Shown here in pieces: positions 54,744-64,000 of a DNA stretch of 64,000 bases; the first letter of the stretch is position 1; every line of letters starts with the position of its first letter. The DNA comes from Odontesthes bonariensis (taxonomy: Eukaryota; Chordata; Actinopteri; Atheriniformes; Atherinopsidae), in the NCBI RefSeq assembly GCF_027942865.1, contig NC_134510.1, positions 23,987,209 through 24,051,208 on the forward strand, written 5' to 3'. The position numbers were made by a program, and so were the translations under genes. The notes under the pieces were generated by a model, which saw only the letters and a program-made list of their open reading frames with translations, searched no databases and was not told where the DNA came from.

Positions 54744-54989
54744 GTGTTTAAAGCCAGTCTCCTAACTCTCCTGGCCACTTCTCTTGCTATACAATTCATA
54801 CTGAATGCTGAGTTAACGTTGAGCTTGAAAGTGGCACCTTCTGCGAATACGAAGGGGAAGGTGAGCCTCAACTATCTGCACAGAAAGAACAAGAGATATT
54901 TCGGCATGACGACTACTGATCTGAACTGTTTCAGATCTGGAAAAGTGCCTGAAGGGTTGGCTCACCCGAGATCGCTGAGGAAACAGTAG
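54744..54989 (+). CDS. Uncharacterised 81-aa open frame with a signal-peptide-like start
   Basis: I do not recognise this protein. Residues 1-24 (MFKASLLTLLATSLAIQFIL...) form a basic residue followed by a hydrophobic run, which looks like a secretory signal. The remainder is basic (KNKRYFG, PRSLRKQ) with a single Cys. An AATAAA lies about 170 bases downstream at 55158-55163. No splice partners, family resemblance or other coding evidence were found, so chance is a real alternative. It lies opposite the probable nbn 3' UTR flank. Confidence 0.2.
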   Translation: MFKASLLTLLATSLAIQFILNAELTLSLKVAPSANTKGKVSLNYLHRKNKRYFGMTTTDLNCFRSGKVPEGLAHPRSLRKQ

Positions 54990-55144
54990 CACTTGAATCC
55001 TTCTCTAGCCTCTTAATTCTGCTGAAACAAGGGAAATTAACTGGGGCGTTAACTTCAAAATGAAGGAATGGCTGCTTTCAGCATGCAGAGTTTTACAACT
55101 CTTGTACAACTGAACAGTTTTTAAATGTTTTGTATGGTATATTT

Positions 55145-55163
55145 TTTATTAACGACAAATAAA
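55145..55163. terminator. Back-to-back AATAAA signals on both strands
   Basis: Minus-strand AATAAA at 55150-55145, about 245 bases beyond the nbn stop, is the best nbn poly(A) candidate. A plus-strand AATAAA at 55158-55163 lies eight bases away. Confidence 0.45.
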
Positions 55164-55394
55164 AACTTTGAGAAAAAAACCCATCTTTGAACACAAGACT
55201 GTTCTGTTACATTTCTGGCTGCCAGTGAATACGTTTATAGATATAAAACAGGAAGAACAGCGAGATGAAGCATCTCAGCTCAAATACAGAAATCAGAGAA
55301 ATGAATCTAGTTGTTTCTGCAGTCCTTTGAAACAGGGTTTCACCGACTTCCTGTGAACTTAATTCCCCCGGGACGATGCAAAGATGAAGGCAAT

Positions 55395-58300
55395 TCATCT
55401 TCTCTTGGATAGTTTGGTGGGGTTGTACCTGACACACACAGACAGAGAAAAGAGCACACGTCAAACATCTGTCCACGTCAGGATGGGCTTTTAACATTCC
55501 CTGTGGATCACTCCTCAATGTGCTCAGAGGCATTTTGAAACAATAAAAACAGCCCAAAATAAAGTGCCGTAAAACACAGAAAATGTTTGAACAGCTTAAA
55601 GCAAACAACCTTCCTATAAACCACGTCTGGAAACTTCCTTTAGAAAAAAAAAAAATACCGGACTGTTTTCTTAGCAGCAGAGTCTGTTCTCAAGCTACGC
55701 ATGACTGACTGAGCATGACTCAGTGATCAAACAGATCAGGCCTTACACACATGCAACAAAAAAAAAAAATCTATCGAACATGTCTCTTTTCTGCTTAGTC
55801 AAAGAAAACAAAGCAGCGCCGGCTTACATCACCTCTGTTTCCCTGGCAACCGCTGTGACGAAATAATTTGTCCGTTCTGCCTGGTTAGGAGGAGGCTACG
55901 GTGGTTGCATACCCATAAATCTCCTGACTGGGATGGTTGAGATTATCTCAGTTTTAGAATAGTTTTATCACCTTGACTCTATAGGTCACAGAAGCTCCGC
56001 CTTTTGTTGGAAGAATGAATCATAAGGACACAACTAAGAAGCACTGGCAGCAGGAAATGACTGGAGGATCTCTGCACCCATGATAAATAAAATCAAAAAA
56101 AATAAATGAAACGGTGGGCTGCTGGCAGCTGTGGACGGGGAATGATGAATAATATTATGCTGCATAGAGAACTCACAGGGGCAAGCTGTGAGGGGATAAC
56201 AAAGTTACATCACGTCATATCATAACAGGAAACGAGGTCCAGTCTCTCACCTAAACAGGTCATCCCCCACTGTCTCATCCCGCCTGTTCTGACGCTCCTC
56301 CTGAAACAAACACAAGTTCAACTCACAGATCAAAGACAAAGACTAGATCCCAACAATAGAACAGGGGCGACAGTACCTGGGCTGCATCTTTCAGCCATTC
56401 ATCCAGATCAGAGTTCTTGCCCCTGTTGTGAGCCAGCAGATCAGATCCTCCGATGACGTGTGGGAAACTGTCTGCACCTGGGATGCTTTTCTGTCACACA
56501 GAAAAAACTAAATTCATATTAAAACTGCTGTTAAAACTTCCGTGCTTTTCATTTTTAACTGATCCACACGAGTGTCACAGATGCTCTTTATCTTAACCTT
56601 TTTAAACTGGATGCAAACTGAAATCACCGTCGGTCGAAGTATTTAAGAGGAGAACAAAGCGTTCAGATTCTTGGCAAACGCGCCACTTATTGAAGAACCG
56701 ATTACAAATCTCTAAAGAGCCTCTGCCGTGCGTGTGTGTTGCCTCGCGGTCTGACCTTGCGGAAACATTTGAAGTTCTTGACGTGTCTGTTCTCCAGCAT
56801 CTGTTTCGGTTTGGTGTTCAGAGGATCTGAAACAGTGAGAGATCTGAACTCCACCAACACCAGCTTCTTAGGGAGATCCTCATCAATCTTTGACTCCTGA
56901 AAAAATCCACGATTCACACAACTTTGGTAAGACGAATATTCCCTTTAGCCCAGTCGATTTTGTAGAAAATCGATGAGAAAAAACAAAAAAAACACAATAA
57001 ATAAATGAAGGAATGAATGAATAAACGAGCATGTTCAGAATGTAAACACTGTATCCAGAACAGGTACTGATGCTGCCTCGGCTCCACTTTAATAAAACTA
57101 AATCAACTAGTTCAGGCTGTTTTTAAATTTTGATGATTAAAAATATATCGGGCAACTATATTGGTCTCGCTCCGCTTTTTATACCCAACCGTGCTCCTCT
57201 CCAACTGCTAATTAACGTATTTAGTCGTGAGATTCAACCATTTGATTTCTTTTTAACACAAAACAACTTCTCTAGTCATTTGTTAACTTAACTTTTTAAA
57301 AACATGTCACAACAAATTCAGAACGATGACGTTCAAAGAATGAAATCATGGCCATTAAAAGAAAAGAAAAAAAAGACTTGGTTGTGATTATTTTTAAAAC
57401 TCTGAGATTCATTTCATTAATATTTTAGATAGCCTTTTCACAAACAAGAGGCTTTAGTTCTCACATTAACATTCTCGAAAACTGGTATCCGAGTCGGTCC
57501 TCTGAGGTTTGGGTTGTGCCATTTAACTGCGTCGGCCTGTGGAAAATAATTGGCACCTTCATAGATTTTGATGCATCCGATCCTGGGCTCTTTGGTTTGT
57601 GAAAACACAGCATGTAGATGTAGCGAGAACCTGAAGCTCTTTCAAAGGAAGGAACCAACTCACACACCTACACAACAGACAGAGACCCCCCCCCCCCAGG
57701 ATTTACCTCAGCCTCCTGTTTGACCACTACAGGTTTAATAGGGGCCTTTTTCTCCTCTCTTGGCAGGCTGATATCTATTGTCAGTAGTTCTACATCCTGT
57801 GGGAAGAGAAAAGATCAAAACTGAGCGATAAATGGGAAAAATAGCTGAAGAAAAAAAGAAAAAAAACTCACATTGTATTTTAAGCGCAACATTTCTGTAT
57901 GAATTAAGTAAAAAGAGCAAATGCTCTTCCTTCACCTCGACGAAAGAAGCTTCATCGTCTTCAAAATGTCTTCTGTCTTTACTTGTGCTGGCAGAGGACA
58001 TCTCAGCAGGTTTCCTTGACTCGTGATTAGTTGTCATGAAGTCTGTTGGATGAGGCGGCTCCGTCTTAATAGAGACAGTATGTGGATCAGATTGTTCACT
58101 GAGGTTCTTAAGGAAACTTGATTCATTTCCCAGCTGAGGCACTTTATTGCTCATTCGATTAGATTCCTGGTGGATCCGCTGCCTTTTGCTGGAGGAAGAA
58201 GCGTCCACAGCACGCAAGCCTCGTTTCTGCTGAGGCAAACTGTGTGCAATTAACTGCTCTTCTTGGCCTTGATCACTTGAGACCTTGTCATCAAAGCAGT

Positions 58301-59372
58301 CCATATCCTCTAACATAATAGACTCCAGTTCATCTATCTGAATATCTTCTTCCATCTCCTTCCTTTTTCTGCGCCCTGGCTCCTCAGTGAGAGCCTCTGA
58401 CTGTCTAACAAACAAATCCGCTGGCGAATCAAGTGGAGTCTGGGACACGGCTGCAGGGCCTCCGGGAGAAAGCAAGGGCATTTTTCGGGGCGTGGATAAG
58501 GTGTTCGATGCCTGCAGGATGATTGACGATTCTGGTGCAGGCCGCTTTGGCTCAGACATGACAGCTGAGAGCTCATCCTCCAAGGGCCTCAATGACAGCA
58601 TGAAACAAAGAGACGGGTAAGTACAGAGTCTTACTTTCAGCTATTCAGCACTGAAACTATCAGAGACATTTTCCAGAAAACCCGAAGGTTTTGGAGGGCT
58701 GTTTCTGTTCGATGGATTTATATTGAAATTTTTGAATAAACAAATAAATATCAAGCATTATTAAATAGCACCCTGGCACCAAAAACACTGATGAACAACC
58801 AGAATCTTACCTTTTCTTGTTGACGGGGCAAAAGAAATTGGTCAAAGTTGACTGTTTCTGTGGGGAAGCTTGTGCAGAGGGTTTTGGTTTCTTAGGAGAA
58901 TATTTATTGAAGAATGTCTTCGTCCCACCATTGGTCTTAGGAGCGGACGGCTGGGGCCTGACGTAAGCGTTATCTCCACCTGAAACTGCAAAAATATTTG
59001 GCTTTACTGAATATTTGTTACTGCGAGGCAATGCAAAAAGTCCTGCGGTGTGATGGATTATTTGCTGAGAGGATAAAAACATCCCAGAGTGCCTGCTGAC
59101 ATTCAGCACATCTTAGCACAAAGCCTGAATAGCGAAAAAAATGCTCCTCCTGAAACACCCCTAAAGCTCTCAAATAAGGACTACTATTTGTTTCACAGTA
59201 GTTGCAAATTTAAAGAACATTCAAAATAAAAATAAAATAAAATAAAATAAAATCTAGATGAGGCAGATTTCTATTGTTTGGGACCAATAAACTTTGCTCT
59301 GTGCCATTAAAAGGTGCTGATATCAGCTTTATTTTAAGGACTGATGAAACAAGCCAAACCAGTAGTTTTGGC

Positions 59373-59404
<32 letters not shown>

Positions 59405-62400
59405 ACTACCGTAATTTGGCACACTTGAAAATATTGGTTGGTAATATTGTTTCTTATGCTACAGCTGAAGCAGAAAGGCTCCATTTCTCATCACGCACTT
59501 TTATTTTTTGTGCTGAGAAGTTAGAAACACATTAAGAAAGAAGAGAAGCCTTATTTTTTATTTTTGTTACAGCCTTCAACCTTTACTATACTTTAACATG
59601 GTTTAAAGTGTCTGTGAGTGCAACACATGGTGCTGCTTTATCATCTAAAAACGAAATAACACAATAAAGTGGAATGATTCATAAGAATCATTCAGACTGT
59701 CTGCACAGATTTTAATCCAATTTTAAATGATCGTGTACACCATTTTAAACCTCTATACAGCAGTGAGCAACTATCGGCTAAGTGAAGATTTTATAGTTTA
59801 ATGATTATGTTGCCAGGATACGCAGTCTCTTCTCGTCTGTGTGCTTTTCCTTGAGCTCTGTGCGGCTACCGGAGCATATGATTAAATGCTGTTTCATATC
59901 ATTACAGGAAAGTTATAGACTTTTTGAGTAAAGCTCCTGCAAAGCAAGGGAAAGGTTCACATTGGTCTGTATGCTGACGGATGGACTCCATGTGAGGTTT
60001 GCCTTTTAGTTTGGGCTCTGTTTGGTTTGGACTGAGATGCTGCTGCTGTAGTGTGACACCCAATAGTCTTTTAACGTTGTGAAGTGGACCTTTAAAGGAC
60101 CAGCTATAGGTACATCACAAGACCATCCTTCTTTCCAAAAATTCTGAAAACTTAAGCTTTTAAATCAATTAAAACACATTCAAAATAATCTATAAATAAG
60201 CCAAAAAGAATATTTTAATCTATAATTAAAGGAAGAAGTAATAAATAACATCCTAATACAATGACTTACAGTTAAGATGAAACATTTTGTAAATCATCCA
60301 TTTATAATAACATTTCATACTCGCGTCACATTGATTTTACACTGGGGAAAACTACACATTCATGTAGTTACCTGTAACTTTGGAGTCAGGCTTCTTCCTC
60401 TGGGAGTCTCTGTTGTTTGCAGCATCTAATGATGAGCTCATTGTATCAGCCACAAGGAACTGAGAGGTTTTCGTCTGAGCTGTAAATTTGGACCTGTGGG
60501 ACTGACTGGTGTTCTGGGTTAACTTCTTCTCAGGAGTTTCTCCTACTGCTACCACTCCGGTGACTTCACTGACCTCCATCCTGACAGCAAAGGAATGCAA
60601 AGAGTGAACGACAACTTAATTACACGGAGGATACAGTTAAATGCACAGCAATATTCTGCTCATCATAAGGGACGATGTGCTGCTTTTTTTAAGAACATTG
60701 GGCCTGAGGAGGACTGGTTAAATATCTTATCAAATACAGGGAAACACATGAGAGAGGCGAAGGGGAAATTTATTCAGTACAAGATAATTCATAGATTTTA
60801 TTTTACTCCTTCAAAGCTACATCGAATGGGCTTAATAGGAAATAATTTATGTTGGAAATGTCAGAGTGAGATAGGGACTTTTTTACATGTGATTTGGGGA
60901 TGTAAACTAGTGTACCCGTTTTAGGAGAAAGTATTGAACCATGTGAGTAAATGGCTGGGTGTGGCAGTACCTGTATCACCAAAACTGTGTTTGTTAGGGG
61001 ACCAAACAGGAATTCTAAATATATCTAAATATGAAAGAGGGATTTTTAAAGTTGGAATGGTCACAGCTGCCCGAGCAATCCTCAGAGTATGGAAGAGTAC
61101 AGTCGCCCCAGATGTTAAAAAGTGGATGGAAATGATGTCAGAAGTTGCATCATATGAACGCATGTTGGCTAGAGTTAACAATGAAGAGGAACATGTTAGG
61201 AGGGCCTGGGAACGTATTTTTTTTGTAGGTATGGAAAATGAAAATTTGTAGATATGGTGCTGATCAATGCAAAATGTAAAAAAAAAAAAGAGTCTTATGT
61301 GCAGGAGGTCTTTGTGTACAGGGCTATAAGCTGGATATCCTGTCTGTTGATGTTGGTGTCAGTGTTTGTTTTCTAGTTGGAATGTTTTGTTTAGGTGTGT
61401 ATGAATAATTTAATAAAAACTTTAATGACAAAAAAAAAAAAAAAAGAACATTGGGCCTCATGCTAGAACATTTTCATACTCTTATTCTAAATTTCTCTTA
61501 CTTTTTTCGTACGAAGGTCTCGTACGAACACGCCACGTCAGATTCAACAAACGCGGCATGACTCGCAACAATAACTGGAACAATCTAATCACCATATTTG
61601 CATTATTTTCTTATTTAGAATAATGTGAATAGCCAGAATGTAGCTAGTGAGTACCTTTGGGATGTCTCTGTGTTGACTGCGTAAGCTGTGATGTTCTGCG
61701 ACGCCGTGGGTAACACGGTCTCATCCACAGTCACGCTCTGCGACAGAGACGCACCTGGGAGTCTGGGTTCCACTCTTGGTGCCGAATCTGAAAAAAAACG
61801 GGAGCAAAATTCCATTTTAAAAAACTGAAGTCAAAATAAAGAACCTCTTCAGTGCTTTTCAGTGTCGCCACACACCTGAGTCTGTTATCAGACTGGATGG
61901 ATTGCAGTACTTGTCACAGGACGCGTAGATGGCAGCCAAACCAATTTCAGACTCTGTGATGACTCGAAAACATTTTCTGTGTCGGTGGTCAAAGGAGAAA
62001 TGGCAGAGCGTCTTTAAGTGGTCACAAATCCCCCCATTTATCTCAACAATTCAAGTGCAGAAACATGCTCTTAAAGTGTCTCCCTGTAGAAGAGCAGGAG
62101 TTGAAACCTTTGAAGGATGCTCTTTACGGAGTTTGCCCACTCTGTGGAGGAGGGAGGAAGCAGAGCTTGTGAGTTGCCTGTTGTGACATCGACCACACAG
62201 CTGTGTGCAGACTCCAGCAGCTCACGGGGCAGGGAGCCCTCCTCCAGCAGCTGGCTCCTGCCACCTCCAAAACTCACTCCTGCGCTCAGGCGCTTCAGCT
62301 GCAAACGGCACACGAGAGAAGCAAGTTAATCTGCCTGTGGGTTCATCGCTCTACAACCAGCAGATGTCATCTCCAAAAGTTTTTTGTGCCTTTTTCCACC

Positions 62401-63900
62401 TGCAAACAGTGACTCGCTTAGGATCTTCAGTAACATTTAAATGTCTGTAACTCACTAACTTAATTAAAAGTACATTTTTAGTCAAATCAAGTCAAATAAA
62501 AGTTTTGTTTTTAGTCCATAAAAGTAGTGACTGCGTTTTATACCTTCACCTTTTCCTTGTTCCTATGAGTGTGTAAATAAATATTTAAGTCAAAACCTTT
62601 GGCTTCTATTGATATTAGGCATCTGGGCATTAGTGCTCTCCAAGAATGTTTTGGAGAATTACCTGCTGCGATCACAAATGATTTGTACAGCTACACATCT
62701 AATGTCTAGAATATGTCAGGTGTGAATGCAGCTTAGAAAACGGTGATCAGTAATTGTAGCTCGAGTGAAAACAAGGCTCTCTGCGGCAGCAGCGACTCTC
62801 CCAGTGGATCTCAGACGGACGAAACACTGCCTGGCAACTGATGTGCGGTTGATAAACGTCAACCTCACAAGATCACAACAATCTTTCAAGCTTCCCAAAG
62901 AAGAAGCAGGGCATTGTGTGGTCATGTCACCCATAACAAGTGCTGATCTGTCATGATGTTCTATTCCTGATTGAGGAAAACAAATACCTGACACAACCAG
63001 CAACTTAGATTTCATAATCTCCACCTTAAAATAACATGAGAGTTTTGTAGCAGTTTGTGTTGCATGAAAACAACACAATATCATTAGAAAAGAGGAAGTG
63101 ACCAACCTGTTTGGCACTGAGGAAAATGAAGGTCTTCCCACTGAAAAGCTGTTTGCGATCTGGGATTATTCCAAGATTGACCTCTTCTTTATTCAAGCTC
63201 GGCTCATCGATCTCTGGTAAGAAGCTTAAAAGCAATACACACAGGAGATATTATATTCAGTTCCGTGCAGCCAGTCAGGGTCAGCTCAGTGTAAATGTCA
63301 ACAGAGGTGGTTTGCCTGATACCTCTCAGCTTTAGGAGGAGGTTTTTTTTGTTGAAAGGCGTTTTTGAGCTCTGAGAAGAACTCTGGCTTCACGATGGGA
63401 CGACAACACAGCAGAGCAGAAATGGTCTAACGAAGAAAGGAAGCCAGAACATCAGGACTTGGTTGGAGAGAAACACATCACATGTGCTAACAGGCATATA
63501 AAAAAAACAAGACCTGACCTTAATGGTGACTTTAACAGTGGGCATGGCCAGGTGGGTGCAGTCCTGGGTCCAGGTGTTGACCAGCTTCCCACCTAAAGCA
63601 GCCAGCGTCTGAGACAGAGTCGCCTTCCCGGTGTTGTCCAAACATGACGAACACACAACAGGCTTCTGATGAACCACACTGGGAACAGAAACAGAAAAGA
63701 AGATGCTTAACAAAATCATTTGATAACGAATGAGTGAACTGCATGTTAATTGTGAAAAGTCGTCTTTCTGTCACATACCTGAATTTGCTGTGAAAAACAC
63801 CGAATGTCACGTTGTCCCCCGACTTCAGGTTCACAGGTGCTGTTATTGGCTGGCTGTTGACAACTGTGCCATACTTGGAGGTGTCTTTTAAAGTCAGAGT
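55395..63900 (-). CDS. nbn: Nibrin (NBS1), 3' sixteen exons; 5' end beyond window
   Basis: Subunit of the MRE11-RAD50-NBS1 complex that senses DNA double-strand breaks and recruits ATM. Exons in order: 63900-63779, 63678-63519, 63426-63323, 63224-63107, 62298-62108, 61976-61876, 61787-61655, 60580-60372, 58985-58811, 58587-57936, 57796-57707, 57536-57465, 56896-56756, 56490-56377, 56300-56251, 55428-55395. All phases agree, giving 821 aa. The frame begins in the FHA domain ([22 protein letters not shown]). Tandem BRCT repeats follow ([19 protein letters not shown], then [10 protein letters not shown] and FGGG). An [10 protein letters not shown] site corresponds to the phosphorylated SQ of mammals. 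The long exon 58587-57936 is disordered and charged. The C-terminus holds the MRE11-binding KNFKCFRK and the ATM-binding [20 protein letters not shown], ending KLSKRR. The visible part alone exceeds the whole human protein (754 aa). The N-terminal exons are outside the window. Confidence 0.95.
59223..59253. repeat. (AAAAT)n microsatellite
   Basis: About six units in the nbn intron 58986-60371. Confidence 0.85.
59372..59404. repeat. (CATATA)n microsatellite
   Basis: About five hexamer units in the same nbn intron. They produce artefactual Ile-Tyr and Cys-Ile frames. Confidence 0.9.
60706..61443 (+). mobile_element. 5'-truncated L1 retrotransposon with poly(A) and 15 bp target-site duplication
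   Basis: The insert is bounded by a perfect 15 bp duplication, AAGAACATTGGGCCT, at 60691-60705 and 61444-61458, and ends in poly(A). The left site reads TTTTTTT|AAGAAC, a typical L1 endonuclease target. The plus-strand frame is the C-terminal end of ORF2: [39 protein letters not shown], then PKLCLLGDQ. One in-frame TAG at about 60922, where a Trp codon is expected, separates two halves that otherwise share the frame. It sits antisense in the nbn intron between exons 61655 and 60580. The target-site duplication is intact, so the insertion is fairly young. Confidence 0.9.
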
Positions 63901-64000
63901 CTAAAGGACCAAACCATGAAATTCATCAGTTATATAAACCATCCAACATCTTTCTGTCAGCTTCAGCCATGCAAATGAGAAACATGTTCTTTCCAAAGTT

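Overview
The window is vertebrate nuclear DNA, almost certainly from a ray-finned (teleost) fish. It is AT-rich, its genes are split by GT-AG introns, and its spaces hold Tc1/mariner remnants, LINE pieces, an L1 copy, a non-autonomous LTR element and MITEs typical of fish genomes. No prokaryotic or viral gene system is present, and I found no CRISPR array, rRNA or tRNA. Gene models were assembled by eye from conserved protein segments, splice sites and reading-frame continuity across every junction.

Five genes are supported. (1) cldn12, minus strand, about 6.6-7.8 kb (5' UTR exon near 9.5 kb): claudin-12 with a cytoplasmic tail lengthened by six hexapeptide repeats. (2) adam22, plus strand, 10.4-30.8 kb (3' UTR to about 33.5 kb): a catalytically dead neuronal ADAM. 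Twenty-six coding exons are visible, from the end of the prodomain to a C-terminal ETSI PDZ ligand. The signal peptide and most of the prodomain were not found. (3) gtpbp10, minus strand, 34.2-39.1 kb: a complete ten-exon Obg-family mitochondrial GTPase, convergent with adam22. (4) osgin2, plus strand, 50.4-52.4 kb: six coding exons, complete. (5) nbn (nibrin), minus strand, 55.4-63.9 kb: sixteen exons from within the FHA domain to the C-terminal ATM-binding tail. The first exons lie beyond the right edge.

Layout: 1-5.5 kb has no recognisable gene, only transposon relics and a tight inverted repeat. 5.5-39.1 kb is the cldn12/adam22/gtpbp10 block, whose human counterparts lie together on 7q21. 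39.3-47.4 kb is a transposon island: a LINE fragment, a 3.2 kb LTR element with a MITE in one LTR, a degenerate Tc1 and a second LINE relic. 47.4-63.9 kb is the osgin2/nbn block, whose human counterparts are neighbours on 8q21. The island lies exactly at the junction of the two blocks. The genes do not form one pathway: they serve cell junctions, synaptic adhesion, mitoribosome assembly, oxidative-stress growth control and DNA double-strand-break repair.

The most notable non-genic structures are a 928 bp, almost perfectly palindromic element flanked by TTAA inside the last gtpbp10 intron, and the nested LTR/MITE/RecQ-fragment composite at 41.2-44.4 kb. I do not see a convincing new biological system; the findings are mainly structural and evolutionary.
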